DNA of 64,000 nucleotides, from NCBI RefSeq assembly GCF_032362555.1, contig NC_083505.1:6005501-6069500 (forward strand). Direction: 5' to 3'. The stretch comes from Amyelois transitella (taxonomy: Eukaryota > Arthropoda > Insecta > Lepidoptera > Pyralidae). Within the stretch, counting starts at the first letter, position 1. Every line of letters starts with the position of its first letter. This document shows positions 1 through 11,109 of the stretch, piece after piece. The position numbers and the translations under genes were made by a program. The notes beneath the pieces were generated by a model that saw nothing but the letters and a program-made list of their open reading frames with translations, did no database searches and was not told the origin of the DNA.

Positions 1-132
1 TCACAATAATTTATTAAGAGCATTAACATTAAATTTTCACCAAAATCTTCTTCACTTATTGATGAGTCGTGGACGATGGTATGAGCTACGGCGCTAGTCT
101 TTCTTTTTATTTGCTAAATTCTTTATTTTTAG
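1..132 (+). other. 3' part of an antiporter intron
   Basis: The sequence before the first visible exon is AT-rich and ends in a T-rich run and an AG at 131-132, as an intron acceptor should. No coding signal is visible. The missing upstream exons of the antiporter, which would encode the cytoplasmic N-terminal tail, lie outside the window. Confidence 0.7.
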
Positions 133-3100
133 GTCCTGGTGGTACGCTTGTTGTCAGAAGTGTCATCAAGAAGAATCCGGAATTCCTTCTTGGGAACCGC
201 CTCACTGGCAAAAAATATGCCCATACCCACTATGCCCGTCTTACAGGACTTTTGCCCAAACCGTATCAGTATTGCTCATCGGTAATGTACCTTTTAATTT
301 TGATAAATTGTTTGGGTAAATTCACCCATATTTATAAGATATAGGTTACTTGCCAAGTGACAATAACATTTATATATTCAAGGTGTTCTTGTATGGCTGA
401 CTGTATGGATAATCATGGGAGACACCGCCGCCCCTGGAGGCCAGCTGTTTATGTTTGCTGTCCTGACCATCGCCGCGTACTTTGGAGGCTGGCTACTCGT
501 CAAACTTACCACACTGCCAGCCCTAATAGGAATGCTGATAGTCGGAATAGTCATGAAAAATATTGGTTTTGTTGAGTTTGATCCAACGTATCAAAAAGTC
601 TGTTCATACATAAGGTAAAGTAAATTTTGTAAAAATAACTTAAGTTTAAACTAACAATCCTTCCCGATTACACAAATGAGTATAATTTACTTAATTTATC
701 ATCTAAACAATGTTTATTGGTAACTATAAATATTCTTACTCTTTTTAATTAATATCAAAAATACATCGGCCTTTTTTTAAATCAATACGAAACCTTTTTC
801 ATAAATTATTATATTTATAAATAAGATAATCAATAAGCCCGTAATAAAATGTTAATTTAATTTCAGAAAAATTGCCTTGACAATCATTTTAACGAGAGCA
901 GGAATGGACTTGGATCCTACAGCCATGAAAAAAGTTTTCTTCACTGTAATTAAGTTGGCATTAATTCCATGGACCTTCGAATGTATTTTGTGTGCTGTGA
1001 TGGGTAACCTGCTCCTAGGCTTACCATGGGATTGGGGTAAGTCCAGAATGTTTTGAATTAAATTTAATTATTGTTTTACTTCACTCAACAAATTTCAATC
1101 TATTTTTCTAATATTAATTTTTTGGGTGAAAGAGTAATTACTATACATATACAAATAAAGGTTAAACCATAGGTTTTGCATTTATAATATTAGAAGAGAG
1201 AAGTAAAATAGTAAAAGTAAAGCGACAGAGCCACCAAATAAAAATCTACCTAACTTTTCAGTCGGCGGTTAAAATTGAAACTTATGATAATACATGACAT
1301 GTCTAAATATATTGTATGAGACACGTTTCTAATACATCAATTACTCGCAAGGTCATTGCCTATTAATAATTCAGAAAGTTTAAACTTAATAACGACCCAC
1401 TTTCCTACTTTCAAAAGTTGTACCTATATGGTAGTGAAATCAATAAACACATTTATGTATATGCATCCTTTTATGGGACAAACATACTTATTTTTTGGCT
1501 TAGACCACGTTTTTAATATCTTTATACGGTGATTGGGGCAAACAATTTTTCAAGTTGAGTTTTGCTAAGCTCAACTTGAAAAATTGTTTGCCCTAAGCAG
1601 CGGGGTATATTTAATCGTAAATGGTAAAATTTTATCCTGCAATTTTCTGATTATTTTCCAAGTTAATTTTAGGAGCTACAATTACAGACTATCTTGTCTA
1701 TTGAGTTGAATATTATGAGTTACCACATTAGTAAATTAAAAGAAAATCATTTTTTACTTTGCTGATAGAACTTGTTATTATTTATTTCAGCATTCTTGCT
1801 GGGCTCCATAGTGGCCGCGGTTTCTCCTGCTGTAATTGTTCCCTGCCTATTCCGCCTTCGGGAAAAGGGCTATGGTGTCTCCAAGGGAATCCCCACTCTG
1901 GTATTGGCAGTTTCCGGGATAGACGATGCTGCCAGTGTTGCTGTCTTTGGGATTGTGTCTGGTGTCATGTTTTCGACTTCATCGATGACCATGAATATAG
2001 TGAAGGTAATCAATATTTTATTTTTAAAAAAAGGAGCAAAATCCAATTAAAACTAATTTAATTGGATTTTGCTGTAGAAATTGTAAGGTTTCAAATATGT
2101 AATTAAAGCATTGATAATCACACAAACTATTGAACATACCACAGAAAGGAAGGATTTGAACCTGTGCCTCCATTGTAGATATCTTTGAGGTTTATTGGTG
2201 TGTTAATTTCCAATTACAGGGACCTTTGAGTATTCTGGGCGGTATAATGTTCGGCTTCCTGTGTGGATATTTAGTGAAGTACGTGCCAGAGAGGAATGAT
2301 GCCTTCCTAGTTCCTTTGCGGGTACTATTGTTGCTCGCTGGAGGAGTGGTCTCTGTGTTGGGCTCTGAAGAGGTTGGCTGGGATGGTGCCGGTAAGAAAA
2401 GTTACAATTGGTTAACTAATCATTACCCTCCTGACATTTGTCCAGAAGTCCATGTAGAAGACGGTCAGTAAAGTATTTTTACTTAGAAACTACCGTTTGA
2501 CCTCTATGACCATGGTGACGATTATCGGTATTTAAATTTCTTTTTCATTACCAAGAAAAGTGCTCGATTAATCTATAAATCTATAAGTCGTTTTGCGTAT
2601 ATTCTGTTTCTCCACATTGTGTACAACCATATTTCAATTTTTTCTTCTCGTTTCCTCTCATATATTCCTTTTATGAGTCTGTTTATCAAGTACTAAACCT
2701 GTGATTAAAAAAGTATCAAATATATGTGAAACAGATTTCACAATTTGAAATTATCTATTTGATAGTTTTAAAGTCGCACTCGAGATGTCAGTTTCAAAAT
2801 TTGCCCATTTTGTAAAGTGTAATTTCCAAAATCACAACTTGCACTACAAAAACAAGCGCTACGTTCTTAAATTAGCCATCGAATAAATAATCTAGATGTT
2901 TTAGCAAAGCCAGGGTTTTCACTTCACTTTTATCATAATTTTGTCATAAATTGAATTACCTACTAAAGGAAGAACTTCAGAGTTTCATCAAACACCAAGT
3001 ACCTGTAACAGCTAAGCAGAATTTACAAACTGGATCATTTCCACCTCAAGTCTAGAAGGTTTATACTAACAAGCGTTAAAATGTTTGCGGCTTCGGATAA

Positions 3101-5943
3101 TTGTTTTTCATAGCATAGGCTTTCACCAGAACAATGCCTTGTTATATGGAAATGCATCGGCTGTAATAAAAACTGTGCATACAATGAAAAATTGTAAATA
3201 TTTTCCTCATTACGGCTTGGATGACGATCACAAAAAGGTGTTATTAGATGAACATTTCTGTCCATCATCACTTCACTCACATGTCAACAAATAATATTGT
3301 TCGCTTATTTCTAAACAAATATTTTTTTAGAAATTAGGGAATAATATTAGTTAAATTGGTTATAAGTAATAAACGGCCTGATATAAAATATATAATAAAA
3401 GACAGTAACTACTAACAACAACTTTGCCGTGTGGCTCCCGGCACCAATACAAAAAAGAATAGGACCACTCCATCTCTTTCCCATGGATGTCGTAAAAAGC
3501 GACTAAAGGATCGGTTTATAGATATTTTGATTTGGATAGGCTTACAAACTTGGGATTCTTTTTTAGGCGATGGGCTAGCAACCTGTCACTAGTTGGATCT
3601 CAATTCTATCTTTAAGCCAAGTAGCTGAACGTGGCCATTCAGTCTTTTCAAGACTGTTGGCTCTGTCTACCCCACAAGGGATATAGACGTGACCATATGT
3701 ATGTATGTATGTACTACTAACAACTATTAATAATTCTGTAGGACTATAAACTAGTCATGATGTCGCCTCTTATAATGATAAATCTACTAACAAACTTGTT
3801 GGAATATTTTTTCTAATATTTACAGGGCCACTAGCGGTTATTGCCTTTGCCTTCATGGCTTGCAAGAACTGGAGTGAACAAGGATGGGAAATAGACGACA
3901 ACCCAGTCGCCACTGCCTTCGAAATCTTTTGGATGTTCTTCGAACCAATGCTGTTCGGTGTGACTGGTGCGCAGGTCGTTGTAAGTACCTACATTTGCTG
4001 CTTTTTCATACTTTATATTTTCAGTCAACCCCAAAAATTATAATTAAGAATTTATGTACAAAGTAGTCCAACTTTCACTTTACCTATTCCTCTCGTGATT
4101 CTTCTATTAATCCTATCCTAAGCAAATATTACCTATATTCTTATAGATAGGTACGTTTTTCTCTCCTTAAAAGTGTTTATAAAAGGATACAAATTTAATT
4201 TTACAACTAAATAACCAATCCTTAAAATAATATTTTGCATGAAAAAAAGACTTCCAGGCATTGTTAACCTTAGCGTCAACTTATACTATTACTAACAATA
4301 TCATGTTGTGATATCATGGGAATGGTTAATTTTCGTTTTACAGATAGCAGAACTGCCGTTACAGTTGGTGTTGATTGGGAGTGGGATTCTGGTCGTATGC
4401 GCAATATTGCGCGCCCTCCTCACCAGTGTTTGCGCCGTGCGCAGTAATTTGAACACCAAGGAAAAACTCTTCGTTGGCTTGGCATGGATGGCTAAAGCGA
4501 CAGTACAGGTAAGCACTGAAATACTTACAAAGACATTTTTTTGATTATTCAGATACATACATACATATGATCACGTCTATATCCCTTGCGGGGTAGACAG
4601 AGCCAACAGTCTTGAAAAGACTGAATGGCCACGTTCAGCTATTTGGCTTAATGATAGAACCGAGATTCAAATAGTGACAGGTTGCTAGCCCATCGCCTAA
4701 AAGAGGAATCCTAAGTTTATAAGCCTATCCCTTAGTCGCCTTTTACGACATCCATGGGAAAGAGATGGAGTGGTCCTATTCTTTTTTGTAATAGTGCCGG
4801 GAACCACACGGCATTATTCAGATTGATATAGATTTTTTTTTTTACTTTTTACTTACTAACTTTTTATCTTTCTACATGCCACTGCTGAGCATAAACCTCT
4901 TACTGCCTTTGCTTGTAACCCACTATCAAAATTCTTTGACATATTAATATTATTTAATGTCTCCAAAAATTACTTTAATATTTTCTTTCAAACTTTACAG
5001 GCTGCCTTAGGCCCAGTAGCTTTAGACGAAGTCGGGAAAATTGTGGGCCTAGATGCCGCACAACATGAGAAGCTGGTCGGCTACGCCGAAATTGTGGTCA
5101 CTGTGTGCATTATGTCCATTGTGATCACGGCGCCCATCGGAGCCATTATTATAACTCTCACCGGACCCAGGCTACTGTCCAAGACATCAAAACCACCTGT
5201 ATTAGAAGGTAAATATTTAATATTGTGTCTTTTTTACTGTAAAACATGTTGCTTTTTGAAGTTATCCGAAGGACATAACAGCACTATAAGTCTAATTTAG
5301 CATTTGTACATACTAATGGTGTGATTTGAAAGGTGCGAAAGGATTATTATGATAAAACTTATGGTTTATTCTATTTGATGCTCAATGGCAAGATGAAGGG
5401 TAAGATAAAGACACTGACAATAAAGTTACACGAATTCTGAATTTTATAAAAATATATTTTTGAATTTGAATTTTTTGAATTTTTGAATTTGAATTTTGCC
5501 TTTGATTAAAAAAATAGATATAGCGGCTATGATAAACCATGCGAATAATACTGCCGATACCAATATGATGAAAATTTATGATTAGAATCTCAAAAAAAGA
5601 ATACTTTGATAACAATATTTTAATCTAACCCTTGTCTTTAAGTAAACGTTAATAAGAACTACTCACGATTCACGCTTGGTGTGGCACTCTCTTTTTGCAG
5701 ACCAATGTTACTAACACAAAATTATCAAAGCATTGTTATTAATACGATTCCGTGTCAGGGTGGCGTCGTTCACACCGGCCTTCCATTCGAGACATCTCCA
5801 TCATCGACGAGGAGGAAATGGCAGAACGCGACGCGGAGGCCGACGAGCCCGCGCCGCCGCCCGACAGCCCCGACCAGACCGCTGTCGCGCCGTCCTACAG
5901 CACCCCCAAACCCATCACCGTCCAACCCAACCACCGCACTTGA
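133..5943 (+). CDS. Slc9b: SLC9B/NHA-type Na+/H+ antiporter, 5'-partial, nine exons
   Basis: Exons: 133-281, 383-614, 867-1036, 1791-2005, 2220-2391, 3826-3980, 4344-4508, 5001-5208, 5759-5943. All borders are GT-AG and the phases fit, giving about 550 residues. The product belongs to the CPA2 antiporter family (human NHA1/NHA2), many-helix membrane proteins that exchange Na+ or Li+ for H+. Visible hallmarks are the pre-membrane stretch SWWYACCQKCHQEE, the first-helix motif GDTAAPGGQLF, RAGMDLDP, GAVSPAV-like AAVSPAVIVP, the ion-site aspartate pair in SGIDDAASVAVFG (exon 4), FEPMLFGVTGAQV, WMAKATVQAALGPVALD across exons 7-8, and SIVITAPIGAI. Exon 9 gives a hydrophilic acidic tail starting WRRSHRPSIRDISIIDEEE, like the tails of insect NHA proteins as I recall them. 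No stop or frameshift is seen. Family assignment is firm. Which of the two insect paralogues it is cannot be told from memory. Confidence 0.94.
1536..1593. repeat. Perfect 24-bp hairpin in antiporter intron 3
   Basis: Bases 1536-1559 and 1570-1593 are exact reverse complements with a 10-base loop. The stem starts GGGCAAACAATTTTTC. It lies between exons 3 and 4. The perfect pairing suggests a recent inverted duplication or a small foldback element rather than a mature miRNA precursor, which normally has bulges. Confidence 0.85.
3420..3712 (+). mobile_element. SINE copy (family 1), full length, intron 5
   Basis: The head is GCCGTGTGGCTCCCGGCACC, the body includes GATGTCGTAAAAAGCGAC and GGCGATGGGCTAGCAACCTG, and the tail is a TATG repeat. 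The copy is flanked by a 12-bp direct repeat ACTACTAACAAC at 3408-3419 and 3713-3724. The head resembles a pol III A box (TGCCGTGTGG). A target duplication plus a simple-repeat tail is what LINE-driven retroposition leaves. Confidence 0.85.
4555..4812 (-). mobile_element. SINE copy (family 1), full length, intron 7
   Basis: This is the minus-strand copy of the same element as at 3420-3712, reading from a CATA-repeat end to CACACGGC. Its 11-bp target duplication ATTATTCAGAT (4544-4554 and 4813-4823) is exact, so the insertion is young. It sits just downstream of the exon 7 donor. Confidence 0.88.
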
Positions 5944-7110
5944 TCTCCTAACCCTGTCGCTGCGGGACTCCACTCAGAGTTGGTTTACCATCTATTCTTT
6001 CAATGGTACAATAAAACTAGGTATGTCCTTCCTCTATATGCGAGAGTAACACTCGCTGGTTATGCTGGAAACATCGACTATGACATACTTAGTGAAAATT
6101 AATGCACTATATATTAATTGTTACCTTTCTTGCGTAAGTCTAGTTTTAACTGAAATGCAAGTCTGTCATCATCCATATTTGAATGTTAACTGTAGCCGTC
6201 CATTATAGGTGTACATTCACATTTCTTTTAGTTACTTCTACAGAAATCATCACAGATATTTGGCATACGTAAAGAATCTAACTAAGCCTTTCATTACAAA
6301 TTTGTATCTTTAGAATCAAATACTGGATACTCCAAAATAATAATTTTACTTTCGTATAATTGTAATAAGGTCTAATGCCGAGTTGTTGATTAGTAACTCT
6401 ACTTTCTATTTATTTCCAAAACTACTGCAAAATCATCAACCCCAACCATTAAGTATACTACTAATATCATTTGAATTGTGCTATTTAGTTAGTACTTACA
6501 ATGTTAACTAACTTATTTTTATATAATCGCCATTACTAGATCATTTTAAGGAAATCACAAAAGTAAAATTGTATATAACTAGACCATTAGATAGTAATGA
6601 TAAGATCATGTGATAAAGAGTATACTTAAGTTTCTTAGCAGCGGGAGAATCCTACTTATAAAATGAATCGATGTATAAAGTACTTATATTTCACGATTCA
6701 ACTTAAATATAGGTTACATTGTTATTGACCAATATTTTATTTTATATTTTATTGGCCGTAATTAATATGTTCTCGCTAATATGCATACTTAATTCATCTA
6801 AACCAAGTGTAAAAGCCGTAAACTTAACGTTGGTACAAATTATATAATAAGCAGATTAAAATATTTGTATTCGCACTTTAAAAGTATATTTTTGTATTGC
6901 TACTCGTATACCAGTTCATAATTATATATTCTTGCATGTTTAAAACACTTAAATATTTTTTAAGTAATTAAGTAGGTATAAGTGGCAAATGTAATGTGTT
7001 CAGTATTATGCACGTGTATATAATGATACAGCCAGTTGTTTCCAGTGCCGTGTGCGTTTGGTGATATTGTGTGATTAAATTTAGTTTCAAAATAAACATG
7101 TCTACATAAA
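5944..7110 (+). other. Probable 3' UTR of the antiporter gene
   Basis: The stretch follows the TGA at 5941-5943 and has no supported reading frame. AATAAA hexamers occur at 6010-6015 and 7091-7096, either of which could serve poly(A) addition. The exact end cannot be set from sequence alone. Confidence 0.4.
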
Positions 7111-7234
7111 TTGTTTATATTAGTCTGTACCTAATTATAAAATGAAGTTAGAAATAAAAAGGAAAATTTTATTGCGACAAAAATAAAATTGGATTCGTGC
7201 TCGTAGTATAGTGTATTTAGTATAGTTACTATGG

Positions 7235-7235
<1 letters not shown>

Positions 7236-7306
<71 letters not shown>

Positions 7307-7309
7307 TAT
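7236..7309. repeat. TA dinucleotide microsatellite
   Basis: An almost uninterrupted run of alternating T and A, about 74 bases, with one AA break near 7299-7300. Confidence 0.95.
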
Positions 7310-8850
7310 CTAAAATCAAGTAGGTACTTACTACAATTTGACTAATTTTATGAATGTCTTATAACCATACCTACGTAATACGATTAGCACGGATATTATT
7401 GTACTTAATGCAATATTTTTTTAATTTTTCTACAGAACTCATACAAATTTTCAATATTTATAACCTTTGTATAATTTGTAATAGGTAAACACAAGTAGAC
7501 AGCTGGGTTGTGTATCATTAATACAAATGTTTATCTTCCTAAATTAAAAGTCATTTTGCAAATAGATAATGGTGCTGAAAATATATCTAGGTACTATGTT
7601 CATTGTTGTTCAATACCTATATTAAAATTTTCAAAGTTAAGTCTCCTGCAAAAATACGTTTTTGAAAAAGTAATTTCCTTTCATTTCGAAATTTCTTGTA
7701 CATATAATTTCAATGAAATTTTGCCATAATAAAGAAATATATAGTTAGGTCTTTATTTATTTCAACAGAAAAATCTTATTTTTAAATTGGAAAATTTTCA
7801 TGAATAACCTTCGTTTAAAGCACAACTACGAGTAGGTACGTTGTATAAATATTGAGCATTGCAGGCAACCCTAAGCAAGTAGGTATACGTACCTACTTGT
7901 ATGAGTTAAAATCACTTTTTATGTTTTTCGGCTCTTACCTAATCTAAATGAACATAATGTTACCTCAAGTCATAAGTAATAAATACTTGTATTATAAATA
8001 CTAAAGTACTCATTTTATTCGAACTAAAACCGTATGGACCCTTTTCTCATCCTTGAGATTGGATTTCATCAAGTTCATAACATCACTAACAAGAACGAGA
8101 GAGTAACACAATCCATATTTTCAGATTGGTAGCAAAAAAGCCGCACCTTTTAACAATCGGGGAAGATATTCTACTACATTCGTATTTTCAAATAAATAAA
8201 AGTTCTCCCTTATTACATTTTAACTTGCTACTACATCGATGCAATAAAATTTTTTTAGTCATTTTAAAAGAAGAGAGCTTCAAAAACATGGTAAAATAAA
8301 AATACTGAAATGCTTACGAAATGAATAACAAGAAAGTAAACAAAAATAAGGCGGATAAGGGCAGAAATTCTACGTACTATTAGTAGTATTCATCGGACCG
8401 TAAAAACTTTTTACAATATTTTATTTCATGTTGTGTCACAATGTTGTCCAACGAACACTGGAGCTTGGTAGAGAACAGCTAAGAGTGCCGTTGGCTTTTA
8501 GAAAAGGAGATACTTATTTCATGTTTGTGGATACAGATTCTGCCGCGCCCCAATTTTTTGTCATTGTATATAAATGTTACATCTGCATAGAAATGTGCTC
8601 ATAAAATCAAAAAGGCGTTAAAAGTAAATGTTGTGTTTAACGTTATGTTAAATGAGTTACATTTTGTGCTTACAAAACTAAGCTAAGTTTATCCATAAAA
8701 ACATTTTTTTAACTTAGACGTACAAACGTTAGGTATACCTATTTCACTCTTGGTTCGAGCTCCACTGCGGGCATGTTCCAAGGACACTCTTTATGTGTTA
8801 CGTGCATTTTGAATGCTAAACAATTTTGTGTAATAATTAACTAGTTGATG

Positions 8851-8895
8851 CCTACGACTTCGTTTGTGTGTGAGCCACACAAACGAAGTCGTAGG
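8851..8895. repeat. Perfect 20-bp hairpin
   Basis: Bases 8851-8870 (CCTACGACTTCGTTTGTGTG) and 8876-8895 are exact reverse complements separated by only five bases. It lies between the antiporter and receptor genes, far from any exon. Confidence 0.88.
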
Positions 8896-9664
8896 ATTAG
8901 GTAACGATTGTTGTTAAGGTGTCATTTCTATTTTTCCTTTACCGGGATCATCATGGGGCTTCAGGTATTCCAGATCTCCGATTTTTATACAATATTTTAA
9001 GGGTAAGTATATTCATAAAGGATGCTTTATAATTTTGCCTAATAAAACCATATTATTTTTAAGTTTACTAACTCAAGGAAGACTTTCTTACAATCAATTA
9101 GGATACCCAAATAGAGTAGTGGGCCGTTTCAATAAAGATTGCTGATAATAAATGAGTTTTATGCGCCTATGTGTGTTTAGGGCGTCGGCCAACTTGTCTG
9201 CAAACAAATTAACTGGAATAAGGAAAATAATATTTTAATCGTCATTTATTCTCTAAGTGCTCAAATGTGGTCATCCCTCACATTTTGGAGACAGTGCCAA
9301 ACTTAAAATAAATATAAATTAATGATTAAGAATAAACAAATATGCCTTAATTTGATAGAAAGTAACGAAATGAAGGATATGATCAAAATCGGTCAGCAAT
9401 TTTTCTGAATGTGAAATAAAACATATTTCTCTAGTATTAATTCATTTTTAATGAAATATACAGTTGTGTATGAATGTAGGCATAGACACTAACAAACACG
9501 TCACATTACTACTTAAATATTTTAAAAACCAAATAGTTAAGAAACAATTTAAGTGCCTCTTATAGTACCTATTCTAGTAGTAGTTTAACTTAAAACTCAT
9601 AGGTCAACCGTTTAGGTATTTTTCTTAAGTTAATAGAAAGTACATTTATTTTCTATTTGGATTA

Positions 9665-9782
9665 TGTTGCCGTGTATTTCCCGGCACAGTGCCGTGTTCT
9701 CGGCATAAAAAGAAAATAAGAAAAGGGCCACTCTATCTCTTTTCCATGGATATTGTAAAAGGCGACTAAGGGTTAGGCTTAT
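9665..9782 (+). mobile_element. SINE family 1, truncated head fragment
   Basis: The head GCCGTGTATTTCCCGGCAC is present and part of it is repeated (GTGCCGTGTTCTCGGCA), followed by the TCTCTTTTCCATGGATATTG and AAAGGCGACTAAGGGTTAGG blocks. The 3' half is missing. This is an old, diverged copy. Confidence 0.7.
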
Positions 9783-9855
9783 ATACATATATTATTATGT
9801 TATGGATTCAGTTCAACATTATATTTTGAAATCTAACTCTGCTTTAATGTTCATA

Positions 9856-10128
9856 CATACATACATACATACATATGATCACGTCTATATCCCTTGCGGG
9901 GTAGACAGAGCCAACAGTCTTGAAAAGACTGAATGGCCACGTTCAGCTATTTGGCTTAATGATAGAACCGAGATTCAGATAGTGACAGGTTGCTAGCCCA
10001 TCGCCTAAAAGAGGAATCCTAAGTTTATAAGCCTATCCCTTAGTCGCCTTTTACGACATCCATGGGAAAGAGATGGAGTGGTCCTATTCTTTTTTGTAAT
10101 AGTGCCGGGAACCACACGGCAACTTTAC
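9856..10128 (-). mobile_element. SINE family 1, full-length copy
   Basis: It runs from a CATA-repeat tail to the ACACGGC head and is nearly identical to the copy at 4555-4812. A short direct repeat TGTTCATA flanks it (9848-9855 and 10129-10136). Confidence 0.82.
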
Positions 10129-10136
10129 TGTTCATA

Positions 10137-11109
10137 ACCTCAATAATACATAGAGCGTACAATTCGATAATTTTTTTTATTGTTTTTCCGTCTCTATGAC
10201 ATGACGACATGTCCCAATATCAAAGATAACAATATTGTATGAAAATGTATGTCTAATCTAAATTCTATGACTAGATCTAGTTAAGAAAGTATGTGATTTT
10301 CGACAAAGATAAACTACTGGTATAAAACAACAATACCTAAATATTGATTAAGTAGGTACCTTTGATTTTTTTTTTTTCACCATAAAATCAACAAACTAGT
10401 ACGAACGGCCACATCTGCTTAAAATAGAAAATATCGCAACATAAAAAAGCTTATAGATATAATATGGTCTTACCTATTTCTATAATAAAATAAAGTACCT
10501 ACACGAAAAATCAGTTCGGCCATTTATATTCATACATGCAAATTCAAAAAATCAACATAATAATAAAAAATATTAAATTTAATCTAGGTTTAGAAAAAAA
10601 AAGCGGTTGAAACATTACACAATAATAATAACTTTTACTTTAAAAAATAAATGCATGGAGCTTCTGAAACAAACATACCTACCTTAGAAATTAGAATATG
10701 ATAACGTTAAGACTTTTATGGTGGGATGAGAGTAACGCAAGTGAACTTCTACATAAATTAAGTCAAAAAAATTAAAGCTCTTTACGAAAATTCTATGATA
10801 TCGCGTTTAAACATATAAATTCTTAATTATAGTCAATCATAGCAAGAGCTGTAATCACAATCACAATTATTTATTTTAGAAACAAATGATGAATAATACC
10901 GCCCAACTTTGGTAGGTTAAATAACGAAGTCATGATCCTTCTACGAAAGATATTAAATCAAATCATGCTGCAAATCAACATATTTAGTATGTTACTCGTA
11001 AAATTAAGATTTTATTCAGTATCAATATGAGTTACTCTAGCAGATCCTTTTGCTTCGTGTTTTAAGCCACAGACTTAGAAGCACACTGGTCCAAAAATCG
11101 GTGGTTAAT
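10137..11109. other. Non-coding DNA upstream of the receptor stop codon
   Basis: AT-rich with no supported reading frame. The part nearest 11109 is probably receptor 3' UTR on the minus strand. Confidence 0.5.

Larger units (their letters stand above)
7111..9664. other. Non-coding intergenic DNA
   Basis: AT-rich sequence without a supported gene. It contains a TA microsatellite and a perfect hairpin, listed separately. I see nothing else here. Confidence 0.6.

Noticed and set aside
2125-2185. Possible tRNA-like or SINE family 2 fragment (GGATTTGAACCTGTGCC)
   Set aside because: Only a B-box-like word is present, without A box, body or target duplication.
5681-6049. 122-codon plus-strand frame over the last antiporter exon
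   Set aside because: Out of frame with the conserved acidic tail; the correct frame continues exon 8 and matches the family tail.
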